DNA of 64,000 nucleotides from contig VSDK01013728.1 of the NCBI GenBank assembly GCA_009767595.1, positions 92,517 through 156,516 of the forward strand. Reading direction: 5' to 3'. How positions within the stretch are numbered: the first letter of the stretch is position 1; each line of letters begins with the position of its first letter. The translations under genes and the position numbers were made by a program. Below the pieces are notes generated by a model. The model did no database searches. It saw only the letters and a program-made list of their open reading frames with translations, and had not been told where the DNA came from. Below, piece by piece: positions 32,624 to 44,220 of this stretch. Source of the stretch: Symbiodinium kawagutii (Eukaryota; Sar; Dinophyceae; Suessiales; Symbiodiniaceae).

Positions 32624-32897
32624 CTTTGCTGACAAAGAAGCACACAGCAGCAGTATCTAGACATGATCTGGCAACATATCCTGTTATTAGATTTCTTGAC
32701 TGTATTTCTCCAAAAATGCATTTGTGGACCTGTGGATACACCAGTTTAAAGTGACAAATCCAAGCTGCACCACTCAATACCTACCATCTGGAAGGTTGTA
32801 GAGATACAACATGTGCGGACTTTGCAGGCATGCAATGCTGCTGATGTTTTAGGATTTACGTGGCAGAGGCATTCGAGGTTGTGCCCAAGATTCGTAC

Positions 32898-32937
32898 TGA
32901 TGGAAAGCCAATCAGCGCAACTCTGGAATCACCAAAC
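32898..32937 (-). CDS. DRG2-like GTPase, exon 2 of those found
   Basis: 40 nt encoding FGDSRVALIGFPS, the strand entering the P-loop. GDxRVALIGFPSVGKS is the DRG2 signature. It ends at a canonical GT donor (CCATCA|GTACGA), with phase 0 to exon 3. A linker exon between exons 1 and 2 is expected from family length but was not found. Confidence 0.82.
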
Positions 32938-33007
32938 CTCTGGACCTGATCCAGGGAGATTTGCACTAATGTCTGGGCAACTCTCTGTGTGACCCGTGGG
33001 TTAGGGG

Positions 33008-33256
33008 CGTTGCAGAAGAGTTTCCTACAGTCTAGATTTTGCATTCCAAGAGTCTCCGGCAACAATCTGCCAAGGAGCATCCCACAAGCTCCCACAAGCG
33101 TGCCTCACAAGAGTGTCCTACAAGTGTCCTGCACGAAGCGTGAAAAGTGCGCTGCGGGAGTGACAACGGTGTCCACAAGAGTCTCACACCTCAGCGTTTT
33201 ACAAATTTTGCAAGAGCGGATTTCCAGAGCGTCCCACAAGAGCGTCCTCATGTGAA
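33008..33256. repeat. degenerate cacaagagtgtcc array, block 1
   Basis: Recurring words such as cccacaag, aagagtgtcc, agagcgtcc and aagagtctcac, at about 13-17-nt spacing, in the intron between DRG2 exons 1 and 2. A related block lies at 33988-34160. Confidence 0.65.
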
Positions 33257-33324
33257 AGGTTGGGTGCATTGTTTGCCCAGTTTCCGGCTGCCCATCGGTG
33301 CCTTGTCTTGTACCACTGGAGCGT

Positions 33325-33490
33325 TCTGGTTAGGGGATCAGCTAAAGCACACCAGAGTGGATCACTTAGAGCACCGGATCACTTAGAGCACCGAAGGATC
33401 ACTTGGAGCACCAACGATTTTCGCAACAGTTACAGTCAAAAGGATGATGACATATGATGACATATGATGACATATGATGACATATATATT
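33325..33490. repeat. two small tandem repeats
   Basis: About three to four copies of ggatcacttagagcacc (33356-33418), then four copies of the decamer gatgacatat (33444-33485). Confidence 0.9.
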
Positions 33491-33987
33491 GCAACTTGCA
33501 ACTTTTTAGGGTTCATACCTTTAGGTTTTGGGGGCCGGTCACTATGTGCGCGCCTCAACATCTCAGTGTCAATGGATGTATGCATGTATCGCTTTTCGGC
33601 GCTCTAAGCGATCCACTTTCCGACGCTCCAAGCGAACCCTCGACCGGGCGTTCTGCGCCTCACTGTGTTTTGGTTTATGTGTTTTTTGTATTTTTTTGTT
33701 TCCTCTTTGACGCTGGCCTAGCGGTTTTGTTGTCCCCGTGCTGCAGTTTGTAAGGTTTCTGAAGGGGCCGTTTTCAGTCTGTTTCCTTGGTGTGGTTGCA
33801 TTCGTGCCAGCTGCTGCGGCTGTTCGTGCTTGCGAATCTCCTTGGGGGGGTATTTACTTCCCAAAGTTTGCGCACAAAAATCTAGACATCTGATCTCATT
33901 TCTTGGGTCTTTGAAAGAATGGTTTCCAGTCCAACCGCGCTGTTGCAGAGAATCCTACACTGTGCCGCTACTGTCTCAGTTTTTCAT

Positions 33988-34160
33988 CCAAAGTGTCCCA
34001 CAAGAGCTGCGTGCTGAAGTGCGCTCACGAGTGCCTTACGCAAATGTCCGTCCTAGAAGCGTGTCTTTGATGCCTCCCGCATCTCACACAAGTCTGGGCC
34101 AAGGGTGTCCCAGAAAAGTCTCGCACCAGGATTCCTCCCAAGAATGCTTCACATTTTTCA
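33988..34160. repeat. degenerate cacaagagtgtcc array, block 2
   Basis: The same word family as block 1 (tcccacaagag, gcgctcacgagtgcc, gggtgtcccagaaaagtc), more decayed, 700 nt away in the same orientation. Confidence 0.5.
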
Positions 34161-34639
34161 CTAGTTTGTTCCATAGCCCCCAGCCAAAAAAGAATCCCAC
34201 AAACATGTCCAACACAAATTTGTGGCAAAGAAACTTTGCAAAGTTTCACACATTGCCGTGCCATGCAACGCTAGATGTGTTCTGCAACGCTAGATGTGTT
34301 CGGATTCGTGACTTATCATTTTTTCTTCCGCAACTTTGTACGATGCATCACCGACTGCTCCAGCACGGTGGACGCGAACACAAGATCTTGCCTCGAAGCC
34401 TTTGCTCTTGCCTCCCCCGCCAGATTTTTCTGGACTTAAAAGTTCCTTGGTCAACACGACAACTGCCTTCTGCACTGTTTCCAAGTGTACTCTCTTTCGC
34501 AAAAAACATTTGTTCGACATTGGTTGCACTCTTTAAATAAAACTTGGTCGTTTCTCGGTTGTTTCTCGGTTACTGTCCTACTATTCTTTTCAATTGTTTG
34601 ACGCTGCCACCACCCTACAGCCCTAACAATCCAAGTGTC

Positions 34640-34709
34640 CCTTCGAGCTGCGCAGAGTTTCGCCTTCAAGTCGCCCAAATGTTTTGCAGTTGCCTTATTC
34701 TTTTGAGTC
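34640..34709 (-). CDS. DRG2-like GTPase, exon 1 of those found (N-terminal helix)
   Basis: About 70 nt after a polypyrimidine-CAG acceptor, completing an Arg codon and then reading TQKNKATAKHLGDLKAKLCA ending in ARR. RTQKNKAT-x-x-HLG-x-LKAKL is the conserved N-terminal helix of DRG proteins. The donor is GA (CGAAGG|GACACT) or one base earlier. The initiator exon upstream was not found. DRG2 GTPases bind ribosomes with a DFRP2 partner in other eukaryotes. Confidence 0.85.
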
Positions 34710-34799
34710 CTGGAAGAAGACAGGTTGAGCACAAGCAAAATCAGCCCGCGCCGAAGGTGTTGGGTCGTTGTGTCAGGGCGTGTGAACTACTAGTAATTG

Positions 34800-35560
34800 C
34801 CAAATCGCTGATAGATTTTGGTTTGAAGGATATGCTTTTCTCTAAAATAAAAACGGCTCAACATGGCTCAACTTGGCCCAAGATGGGCCTGAGATAGGCC
34901 TAAAAGAGGTACCAAGTAGAAGGGAGACGGGTTCTGGAACAAAACGGGTTTAGATTTTCAATTCACAGCCACCAAATGGTCGTGAAAATAGAAAATAAAT
35001 TTCTAACTTCTTCTTTGAAGCAAAATACTCAATTTTTGTTTGGGCCCATCGGTTGAAATGCCGAAATTGCTGAAGATAACACCGTCACATCCCAACATTC
35101 TGCAACATAACCCCGGCATGGCTCAAAATATGCTGAAGATTGACTTCGTCTTGGCCTGACATGGTTTCAGATAGGCCCAAAAGATCCGATCCACGCCCAA
35201 CACATGCCAAAATGGCACCCTGCCCTAAGATGCACCGCAAGATGGGTTTGCAAGGGGCATGAAAGGAGCATGAACTCAATGTCTGAGGGAAAAAATTGCA
35301 TTGCCCTCCGAATGTGTCCCAGCAACAAAAAAACCTTCCAATTCACCAATGTGATTTGGAGGGATGCGTTTTAGGAGCTGATGTTTTTTTGCACATCAAT
35401 TGAAATCCTGCAAGCTCGTGAAGATGGGTCGTAATTTGCTGGAAATACAGGCCCCTCAGATCCCACGATAGTTGAAGATCCTACAATAGTTGAAAATAAA
35501 CCCTACCTTGGTTCAAAACGGCGCAATATGGGGCCAAACGGGGCTGAAAAGCAGTTTCAA
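34800..35560. repeat. degenerate repeats with ggctcaa/ggccca words
   Basis: Words such as catggctcaa, ttggccc, ataggccnaaa and gatgggc recur irregularly (34857-34905, 35113-35210, 35508-35545). The pattern is suggestive but strongly decayed. No gene is seen. Confidence 0.35.
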
Positions 35561-37800
35561 AGGGGCAACATGGAACAATGAGGCACGAGAGAAACCCATC
35601 ACAAACCCCACAAAGTCAAAATCAAGCACAAAAGGCTCCGAAATGCCGCGCAATCCAACAAAAATGCGAAACAAAAGGCGGAAGGGTGCGGCCCAAAAGC
35701 ACAATTTGGTTCTGCTCAATCAGGCGTAAGCAACACGTACAGTACTCAATTGCATCAAAAACAGCGCCTGTTTGATGGAGACTTTCACGCATCAACATGC
35801 TGCAGGATGTGGCAACAGCGGGCAGTCAGGCCAACGAGAGACGTACCAAAGGGCCGACCAAGCCTATATCAAACACACGGTTTTTTCTCGTTCTCTTTCT
35901 GTCTCTCTCTCTCTCTCTCTCACTTTTTTTCTGTCGGGCATTACTGGCTGCAATCGTCTCAAGGCTATGTCTGTTTGATAGGGGCAAGAACACAAGATAA
36001 TTGTTTGTGTTTCAACCAAATGCGCGTCCTTGCACCTGTCTACTCATCCGTTGAAATTTTCGGACTTAATTTAAATAATCAAAACCAAATGGCGTTTATC
36101 GAAGGGCACGTGTGGGTCAACATTCCCGTTTGCTCCGCGTCCTCGCGATCCTTCCCTTGTCTTTGTTTCCAACGCGTTTCCGCGCAGGCGGTCTTCGTCA
36201 CCAGTGACATGAAAATTTAAAACCCCAACACAAATATGCCCGCAACTGTCTGGCCCGTCAAGGATTGAATTTTCGATCTGTTTCCTTATTCAAAATTGAT
36301 CAAGATTGAATTTCCCTAAAGAGACTTGTAAGTGAACGTGGGGGTTCTAAACCTCTCTTGGGCACGTAATCCGGAAGTCATCGTACTGCTGCATGCTGAT
36401 GAATGGGCATGTAGGATTACATGCTAGGGCCTCTTGCGCGGCCAAATTTGAACCTCAAAAATGCATAGTTACTACACATTACTGGCACAAAAAATTCAAA
36501 AATTAATAGTTATACAGTTATGCCTGAAAAGGGTTTCTAGGCGGGGGCGGTCCCAAAGCAAACATGGATCGTTTTTTCATTTTACAACACGCCATCACCT
36601 GGGACGTTACTGTTCAGTGGGACCGCGTAGCTTCGAATCAATGTATGGCCCTAATGTATTGAATTTGCTCCGTCCCTGTCCAATGTAGCATTTTTTTCCC
36701 CGAACAAGTTTTCAACATGCAAGGGCTTGCGGGGGCTGAGTGGAGGCGAGCAGACCACAATGGGTGAAACAAGGAATGTTTCGGCAGTACCGTTTCATAG
36801 TTCCAATACGCCCACAGCATTTCACCGCATGCCACAGCATTTCATAGCATCAATTCGCACATTTGGTCGTGTTTGTGCTGTGGGGGGCATGGAAGGGAAA
36901 CAAAGTTCAATAAAGTTGTGTAGACTTCTGGGGGGCACTAAAATTCAAGAGTGACTTGGATTTGTTGCGTGGATTTCCACCACACCATCCTGCACTGCAA
37001 AAAAATCCAACCTGACGGTTGGTGTCAAGCGCGAAACCCCAAAAAAAAAAGACAAAAAAGTGGATTCAATGACCCACGAACCAGAAGGAGGGGGAGACAA
37101 AAAGAAAAGGCAAAAACAAAAAAAGACCAGAAATAAAGAGAAAAGGTCGAACGCAAAAAAAGGAGAACGAGGAGGAGATGGACACAGTACCAACCAAGGA
37201 AAAAATTAAACTAAGAAACAAGGAAGAAAGGGCGCACGCAGCAACCAACCCAAGACAGAAGATGGGGGACAAAGTTAAGGGAAACGACGCGGAAAAGGAG
37301 GAAGATGCGCATTCAGTATCAAACAAGAAAACAAGGAGGAATGGGCGGACACAGAAACAAAGATCGAACACGTGATGGGAGACAACGAAGAAGCGGAGAG
37401 GAACAGGCGCACAATATCACACAAAAAGGGAAACAAAACACATCAAACAAATGGAGGAAAAAAGAAAACAAGGGGAGGGCTCAGGCAAAAGGCGGCAAAC
37501 ACAGCAACCAACAAGAATGAACACAAAAAAAACGGCCAGAACAGAAGAACGAACACCAACACGATCACCAACAAAACGACAAACAAACCAACAGACTGAG
37601 AGAGGCAAAAGAAAGAGGTTGAGACAAGTGATGGGTCAAAACAAACGTTTATAATAGATTCAACCTGCGACAACGCAACGATGATCCGTTTTTTGTCCCA
37701 TACCCTTTGGCACCTGTGATCCACCAGGCCATGGCGCTTGGGCCGCAGGGGCATGCCGGAAGGGTTGGGGGCTTCGGGTGTTCGGGGAGCGAGGTGCTGA
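35561..37800. other. no gene recognised; purine-rich tract
   Basis: 36990-37620 is extremely purine-rich and A-rich on the plus strand and yields long Lys/Arg/Thr or Phe/Ser frames of low complexity. A (tc)n run lies at 35898-35921. No family motif was found. Confidence 0.5.
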
Positions 37801-38099
37801 GGGCGGAAGGGGTTCGCTTTCTTTTCGCTTTCCGCCTGTTCCAGTCGAAGGCTACAGCCTCATAGGGACACGGGCAAACTAAGAGTCACAACGACCGACA
37901 AAATTCAGGAAGACTTGCTCTTCGGCAAGCCAGCCATGCCGGTTCATGGCTTCAATCAGCCACGACTCTTGGCCAAATTGATTTGAAACAAATTTACGCA
38001 AACAGTCATCCCATCTTGTGTGTGCAAAACCCCTACCACGACATGGTTTGTCTTCAAAACTGAAGTGCCAAGCTTGCTGCGGGTAACATGGTGAAATTG

Positions 38100-38484
38100 C
38101 CCGAGGCTAACCATGGTGCGCACCTGCCACACTAGAGGCCAACCGAAATTTTGCCAGATACAATGCTTCGCTCCAAAGTCTCATGGGGAATAATTGCTGC
38201 GCTTGCAGACGTTTTGTGTTCATGCGGCGCATGGTGACATTCCATCTTTCTCCTTCAACGCTGACCCACCCAATTATGCGTCTTAGCAATCGCCGTCTCA
38301 ATGAATCCAATTTTGAAATGTCGGATTTGGGCAAAGCGGTGGTAGCCAAACCAAACAGAATCGTGGGAGACCTCACACCGTCAAAAAAGTTCAGCCTCAA
38401 ACGCAAACCGATGTGTTTGTTCAAAAGAATGTTTTGAAATCCAATTTTCGATCTGACGGTCGAGCCACCCATCATGATCCACAA
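38100..38484 (-). mobile_element. LINE 3' fragment, lineage 1, minus strand
   Basis: Encodes FFDGVRSPTILFGLATTALP then SKLDSLRRRLLRRIIGWVSV and RWNVTMRRMN, the conserved region downstream of reverse transcriptase in non-LTR elements (Y/FG...L, R-x-x-LRR-x-IGW). It is truncated at both ends and directly abuts a plus-strand LINE fragment, so the two meet head to head. Confidence 0.7.
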
Positions 38485-38489
38485 GGAGC

Positions 38490-39835
38490 CTTTGCCATCC
38501 CCGACTTTTCAATGGAAGAATTGCGATCCGCAGTGAGCAAATTGAAAACAGGGCGTTGTCCGGGTGCAAATGGTATTCCTGCAGAAATGTTCACTTATGC
38601 CTCGGATGACCTGTTGTCTTGCTTGTTGCATATTGTTTAGAAAGTGTTGCGCACAGGTGAGGCGGAACTGTCTTGGAGGACAATTTTTTCACAATGTTTT
38701 TCAAAAATGGTGACCAAAAACAGCCTAACAATTGGAGGCCAATAGCCATACTTCAGAAATAGATGACAAAGAAATTTTCAAACCTTGTAGCTTTGCGATT
38801 GGGAGACCACCTGCGTTCTCAGCAGCCAGAGCGTGTCGCCGTGTTCAGTGCAATGTCTGGTCATGTTGTGCCGGATCCCTACCTGAAGTTGACTGCAGAA
38901 CTGTATCGGGAACAAAGTGGATGGATCAAAGGCGGCAACAAATTTGCTATTCAACGTGGGGCGAGACGACGCGACATCATGAGCCCATTGCTCTTCAACT
39001 GCGGTTTGGAGGTTGCCATGGGTAGATGGAAACGTCGGTTACAAACACATGCTTTTGACGTTAATGGGTTCGAGCGGCTGACCAACATCCGATATGTGGA
39101 CGACTTTGACTTTGACTTTGCGCCTGCATGTCCGAAGGCACCCCCCTTTGGGGCGCAGGCAAAGTGAGACAAAAACATCAATTTGTGGCACAAAATTTCA
39201 CAAATCCTTCACAAAGCTGCATCCAGCAGGAGTAGCCTTGAGCGAGAACATGCCAGTCCCCCAATTGTTGAAATGGCATATAGGCCACGAGTGTGCTTGT
39301 CCAAGGACAATTTACTCCTTTTGTGCAAAGTCATCGGAAAAATTGGTTCGGATGATTGAATGGTTGATGGAAGAACTCGCGCACATCGGGATGATTTTGA
39401 ACATTGCAAAAACTAGAATCTTGACAACATGCAAAATCCAGAGCCCCACCGTGATTCAAGTGGGCGATGTTTTCTTGGAAGCGTTGGTTGGTGGCAATGT
39501 CCATAAATGCTTTGGGAAAATTTTCCCAGGAAATTTACGCAACCCATGGCGCATGGAAATTGCCAATGGGCGGAAAAAAATTGTTGGGAAAATTTTCACC
39601 AACAAGGACACAAACTGCCGAACAAACACATATCTTGACAGTTGCGATTGAATTTTTGTGATGCCGTCATTACACCTATAATTCCGTATGGTTTGGCATC
39701 CACGCCCATGACCGAGACAGACACACCGAAGCTGGATGCATTGAAACCACTCATGTTACGCAAAATTGTGAGATGCACCAAATTTGATGAGGAAGATGGG
39801 CAAACTACAAAGTGGCACACCAATGTCAGGTTGTA
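38490..39835 (+). mobile_element. LINE reverse transcriptase fragment, lineage 1, decayed
   Basis: Starts with the RT finger region (SKLKTGRCPGANGIPAEMF), continues with a stop-containing middle, then GARRRDIMSPLLFNCGLEVA and the catalytic box NIRYVDD. A hairpin insert follows immediately. After frameshifts come a thumb-like part (LVRMIEWLMEELAHIGMILN) and a tail (FCDAVITPIIPYGLASTPMT ... LMLRKIVRCTKF). There are many stops and frameshifts, so it is inactive. Confidence 0.75.
39100..39160. repeat. (TTTGAC)n plus palindromic hairpin, copy A
   Basis: gactttgactttgactttg, then a 39-nt near-palindrome (39122-39160): left arm gcctgcatgtcc, right arm ggggcgcaggc, with an inner ccccctttgggg. It lies directly after the YVDD codons of a LINE RT and breaks its frame. 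Confidence 0.75.
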
Positions 39836-39869
39836 GAACGCCGGCCGGATCTATCTATTGAATTTGTGG

Positions 39870-41050
39870 AGCAATAGTTTGCATTTGACAAAACGCTTCT
39901 GAGTAACACACCGGGTTGGATCATAAATTTGGACTTGTCAAAGGCATTTGACCGTGTTGATTGGTCAACCCCATGGCTAGCTTTACAATCGCAAGGTGTT
40001 TCACCTCATTAGATTTGGATCCTGCAGATGCTGTACCACGATCAATGTGGTCAGGTTTAAGGTCAGAATGATGCAAGTGACACCTTTGCAACTCAGCGTG
40101 GCGTGAGACAAGGCTGTGCCCTAAGCCCTCGATTGTTTTGTGCAGTACTACAACGGGCAATGCGAGAATGGAGAGAGGAAATGTGCGAGAAAGGCTTTGA
40201 TCTACAGGACGGGTTGCGGCCTCTTTTGGATGTACGCTTTGCGGATGACATCCTGGTCTTCAATCACACTAAAGTGGCAGTGATGCAGTTGCTGGAGTGT
40301 CTGGTTGTTTTTTTGGCAAGTGTGGGTCTGAAGTTGAACACGGATAACACGGTTCTCGTGACGACGGAAGCACAACCACCTAAACATATATTCGCTGCAA
40401 AGGTACTTGACGCGCACGAATGGCTCGGGTGCATTCTCACCACACAAGGTTCCACGGCTTCATCCATCGATGTGGACACACCGTATTCAAAATGCAATCA
40501 AACGCTTCCTTGCTGTGAAACATGTTTTACGTGATCGAAACATCTCCATCAAACGCTGGCTGAAATATTTTCAAATTGTTGTCACTCTGGTGGCTTGTTT
40601 TGGAGCTGGGCATCGGACAATCCACAAACAGGACTTGACGAAACTGGACATTGAGTGTCGCAAGTTGCTACGTATTGTTGTGGGAGGCCCTGTGGTGGAT
40701 TGGGACCAACCCTGGCACGAAATTTTGCACGTTTGGAAAGACGGGGTGCCAATTCATTTGCAACAAATTGGCATTTCGTTGTGGTTTCGTGTTTGTTTAC
40801 TTCAGCTGTGGAAATTTGTTATGCACGTTGCCAATTTTTTCTGAAGAACATTGGGCCAAACGTTTGGTTGAATGGATGCCTTCTGGTCACACATCCACTG
40901 GTCGACCTCATCACATTTGGACTTCAAAGCTTGAAGCGTTTTGCAGATACAGAAATTTGGGTCATTGGTTGTCAGCAGCGAGGGACACTTCAATGTGGAT
41001 GTCCCTGAGCGAGGACTTTGTCAGGTTCTGCATTTCTTGGATTTCATTTT
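39870..41050 (+). mobile_element. LINE RT and C-terminal fragment, lineage 2
   Basis: RT motifs DLSKAFDRVDW (with stops nearby), RQGCALSPRLFCAVLQRAMR, the active site FADDILVF (Tyr replaced by Phe) and VGLKLN. The tail HRTIHKQDLTKLDIECRKLL, then DWDQPWHEILHVW and GRPHHIWTSKLEAFCRYRN, follows in frame-shifted pieces. It is a distinct lineage from the neighbouring fragment and is decayed. Confidence 0.75.
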
Positions 41051-41062
41051 GTTTCACGGCAT

Positions 41063-41101
41063 CCTGCGCCCTAAATGGGGGCTGCTTACGGGCACGCAGG
41101 C
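41063..41101. repeat. palindromic hairpin, copy D
   Basis: 39-nt near-palindrome: left arm cctgcgcccta, right arm gggcacgcaggc. Read on the minus strand it matches the subfamily of copies A and C. It lies at the 3' edge of a LINE fragment. Confidence 0.65.
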
Positions 41102-41149
41102 TCAGACTTCGACTCTGGCTTGACAAAATTTCGTTTGGCCGCTCTCATT

Positions 41150-41420
41150 GGTTCACGGGCGAATTTTTGGCCCACAATTTTATTGACATGGGATCCAACG
41201 CAACATTGGCACATTAACGTTGAATCAAAATCAGGTCGTCGGCAAGGACGGCCAGCAATCAGATGAAACGATTCTCAACATTTTCACCAGGAGTCCTGGC
41301 TGGATGTCGCCAAGCACCGGCTTTTCTCGCCTGCCGAAGAACAAGCCTTTGTTCAGTTTTGCCGGTCACTGTGATTCTTGGATCGACTGTGTCCTTAGAA
41401 GGTCGTAGTCGTCGACCTGA
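41150..41420 (+). mobile_element. LINE C-terminal fragment, plus strand
   Basis: Encodes HWHINVESKSGRRQGRPAIR and, in a shifted frame, a W-x-x-x-A-x-x-x-x-x-F-x-x-EE-x-x-F-x-x-FC-like end. The GRP-x-x-RW signature is shared with the other lineage 2 tails. Decayed. Confidence 0.5.
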
Positions 41421-41621
41421 CTGGGTGGAAAACGGGAAGAACTTGTTAGGGTTGAAGCGAAAAGCTCGCACCACGGTCCATTTAGGGCGCGGGGTGTAAA
41501 GAAAAGAAAAAAAGGCTGGCTCAACTCAACAAATTCATTTCGTTTCACCCTCCTGCGCCCGCCTCCTGGTTTGTAGGATCTGATTTGGTCAACTCAATGA
41601 GTCATTTTGACTTTGACTTTG

Positions 41622-41660
41622 GCCTGTACGCCGTCAGGCGGGCCCGTTTTGGGCGCAGGC
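41622..41660. repeat. palindromic hairpin, copy B
   Basis: gcctgtacgccgtcaggc ... gggcgcaggc, 39 nt, preceded by ttttgactttgactttg (41605-41621) as in copy A. It matches the minus-strand reading of copy E closely, so B and E form one subfamily. Confidence 0.7.
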
Positions 41661-41664
41661 GTCT

Positions 41665-42285
41665 CAAGTGAAACCAAACTATGCAAGAAAAAATTCAGGC
41701 CCCTAAGCCAAGCAGAATTCGACAAATTCATCCCTGTAACTGTCCCATTTTGCGGCATCCATGGACTTCCACTCTCCGAAGCCTTTGTGTCGGCAAAAAA
41801 TTTCCAATTTACTGTGCCAAAGTTCCCTCGGTCGTCCAACTCTACGTCGCCCAACCGGGTTCCAAGCTAAAATTCGTCGAACCCAACGGTTTGGAGACAC
41901 GAGTGAAATATATCGTGCAAGGGCCCAGTATTGGTTGCACCACCGGGCGACCCAAGTTTGGATTTGTGACCGTGCGATGAACATACGCACTCTTTGCATT
42001 CCAAACATGAATAACCTCGTGCCACTCCAGTGACCAGTTTGTACTTGAAGGTGGTAACGCGATGTTCCGGCAAAGTTTTCTGAACACAGCGTCCACGGCT
42101 TGCAACTGTTTTTTATGGATCGTTCGGTGCCCCAAAGCAAAGCATGCAACACTGGAAACACATGCGTCAAAATACTTCAAATGGTCACCAAACGTGGCCC
42201 CACGATCCAGTAAAATGTGTTTGTTGGCCCAGAAAGCTTTCGTTGTTTGTCGCAAACGATACTCCAAATCCACATGTTGACCTGC
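41665..42285 (-). mobile_element. LINE C-terminal fragment, lineage 2, minus strand
   Basis: Minus-strand frames encode ANKHILLDRGATFGDHLKYF, then GHRTIHKKQLQAVDAVFRKL, SLEWHEVIHVWN and VGRPRELWHSKLEIFCRHKG. It has the same protein layout as the plus-strand lineage 2 tail at 40.4-41.05 kb, in opposite orientation, with at least one frameshift. Confidence 0.7.
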
Positions 42286-42329
42286 GGAACATGTTCTTGG
42301 ATAAAGCGACTCAGGTACAGATGCCAGTG

Positions 42330-42415
42330 TGGGTCATTAGCCAAAGCGTTTGACAGGGTGCATTGGCCAGCGTTATGGATTTCCTTGCATGACCATGGAG
42401 TGTCCCACCACTTTT
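42330..42415 (+). mobile_element. LINE RT motif A fragment, plus strand
   Basis: Encodes AKAFDRVHWPALWISLHDHG followed by VSHHF, the RT A region, truncated by hairpin copy C a few bases downstream. Confidence 0.6.
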
Positions 42416-42431
42416 GACTTTTTGACTTTTG

Positions 42432-42469
42432 GCCCGCGTGTCCGAAGGCAGCCCTTTTAGGGCGCAGGC
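42432..42469. repeat. palindromic hairpin, copy C
   Basis: gcccgcgtgtccgaaggcag ... agggcgcaggc, 38 nt, preceded by ttttgactttttgactttt. It is nearly identical in layout to copy A, including the internal gtccgaaggca. Confidence 0.7.
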
Positions 42470-42599
42470 ACCTGCACTTGGACAAAGTCATTTCACATGT
42501 TCATGAACTGTACAAACTGAGGAAAGTAATGCGACGAAACGCCTCCATCCGAAGCCACGGCCATCCAATCACCCAGGCCTTTCCATCGTGAAAAATTTT

Positions 42600-42960
42600 G
42601 CAGTTGAGAGTCCCAAATTCAGAAAGCACGTCCTGACCGCCTGTTTTTGGGCATCCAGTTCAATATACGTGACGTCCAACGCCGTGGATCAAGCCGAGCC
42701 ACGTAGCCAGCAAAATTCCAATGTTGGGATATATGTTTTTCCGACCAAAATTTGTACCCGTGGAGAGCCATTTGTTGCACCACACGCGCATTCCAGTCAT
42801 GCAGAACTTCATGCCAAGGCTTCGTCCAATCCATGCCCGCCGGGGCACCAACGACACTTCGAAGCAATCTGCGGCAGTGCACGTCGAGTGTGGCCAAGTG
42901 TGTTTTGTACAGTTTTCGGTGCGCCCCCGCAAACACGGCAAAGAGTGTATGAAAATCAAT
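42600..42960 (-). mobile_element. LINE C-terminal fragment, lineage 2, minus strand
   Basis: Encodes YKTHLATLDVHCRRLLRSVV, then DWTKPWHEVLHDWNARVVQQ and a W-x-x-R-x-x-x-W-x-P end. A further minus-strand copy of the lineage 2 tail. Confidence 0.65.
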
Positions 42961-43805
42961 GTGGGCAAGTCAAAGGAAAACTACTTCCAGCAATCCGCTT
43001 CCAATCAGTGCAAGAATCAGACAGGGGTGCGTGTTGAGCCCACGTTTAATCACAGCAGTTCTGCAAGACGCCATGGGTTGTTGGAGGCTGGAAATTTCAG
43101 GCGAACATGGATTTCACTTAGGCGATGGGTTGGCGCGTTTGTTGGATCTTCAATTTGCAAATGATATCTTGTTGTTTGCTGCTTCGCCCCAGGAAGCGTG
43201 CATTCTGGTCGACTCTTTGGTGGCAAACCTCAAGACAATGGGATTGATCCTCAATCCCGACAAAACAGTTATTTTGACAAACGAGACCCAACCGCCATCT
43301 CGCCTTTGCACCGAGAAAGGTTTGCAAAGCAAAATTTTATACCGCAAAATTTTATAACATACGGCTTGGATGCATGTTGTCGGCAAAAGGCTCTGGTGGC
43401 CGCAGCATGGATGTGCAGTACCATGCCCAACAAGCGAACAAGTCATATCAAGCTAACAAATGGATTTTATTGGACCACAAGACGACGATTGGAAGTCGTT
43501 TGACATATTTCGATGTTGTAACTTCTTCTGTTGCATGCTTTGGTGCGGCCCACCGCCCGATTTACAAAAATGATTTGAAAGATATGGATATTTCATGTCG
43601 AAAATTGTGCAGAAGCATCGTGCGGCCACCTCCAGGCACAGATTGGGCCTTGAGTGGCATGAAGTTTTGCATGCTTGGAATAGTCGTGTGAGTATTTTTC
43701 TGCGGCGCGCTGGTTTAGACGCTTGGGGAACAAAATGCTGCAGACAAGATTGGAAACTTGCATCCCGTGTGGCGTCTGTGTCTCCAAATCCGATTGACAA
43801 ATAGT
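42960..43805 (+). mobile_element. LINE RT and C-terminal fragment, lineage 2, plus strand
   Basis: Encodes RIRQGCVLSPRLITAVLQDA, the altered active site FANDILLF (first Asp changed to Asn, which should abolish catalysis), MGLILNPDKT, then HRPIYKNDLKDMDISCRKLC and LEWHEVLHAWNSRVS. Head to head with the preceding minus-strand copy. Confidence 0.75.
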
Positions 43806-43884
43806 GCGGTGCCCTGCACCGAAAGTAGCGACAGGCGCTGGAATCCACGGTGTTTGGTCCAAGAATGCGAGCAGCAACACGGTA

Positions 43885-44110
43885 TGTTAGTGTTTTGCCA
43901 CGTGTTTGCTCCAGCGTTGCACAGGCTGAGTTGTCATGGGGCGTTGCATTTTTGCATGCGACCGGGCCATTGCGTCATGCCACTCCTCATCTCTAAGCCG
44001 GACCCACCCGATGACACTCCGTAAAATGCTTCTCTGCAATGCTTCCAAGCCCCGCAAGTACGAAATCGTCGGTGCGGGGATTGAAGGACCAAACGTTGTT
44101 GGTGTCATAC
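43885..44110 (-). mobile_element. LINE 3' fragment, lineage 1, minus strand
   Basis: Encodes LRGLEALQRSILRSVIGWVR then EEWHDAMARSHAKM, the lineage 1 tail signature as at 38.1-38.5 kb. Confidence 0.65.
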
Positions 44111-44220
44111 GGCCCTCTGGGGTGAATATGTGGCGGATTTCCTGGAACTATGTTACATGTGGGTTGGTCTTACTGATGATGTCATTGTCAATTTCATTTG
44201 CGACGTTTCACTCCGTGGCA

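Noticed and set aside
36945-37610. Several Phe/Ser- and Lys/Arg-rich ORFs
   Set aside because: Purine-rich low-complexity tract with no motif; overlapping frames on both strands are equally open.
40103-43357. Functional host reverse transcriptase
   Set aside because: RT motifs are present, but frames are broken and one active site is FANDILLF, so these are LINE remnants.
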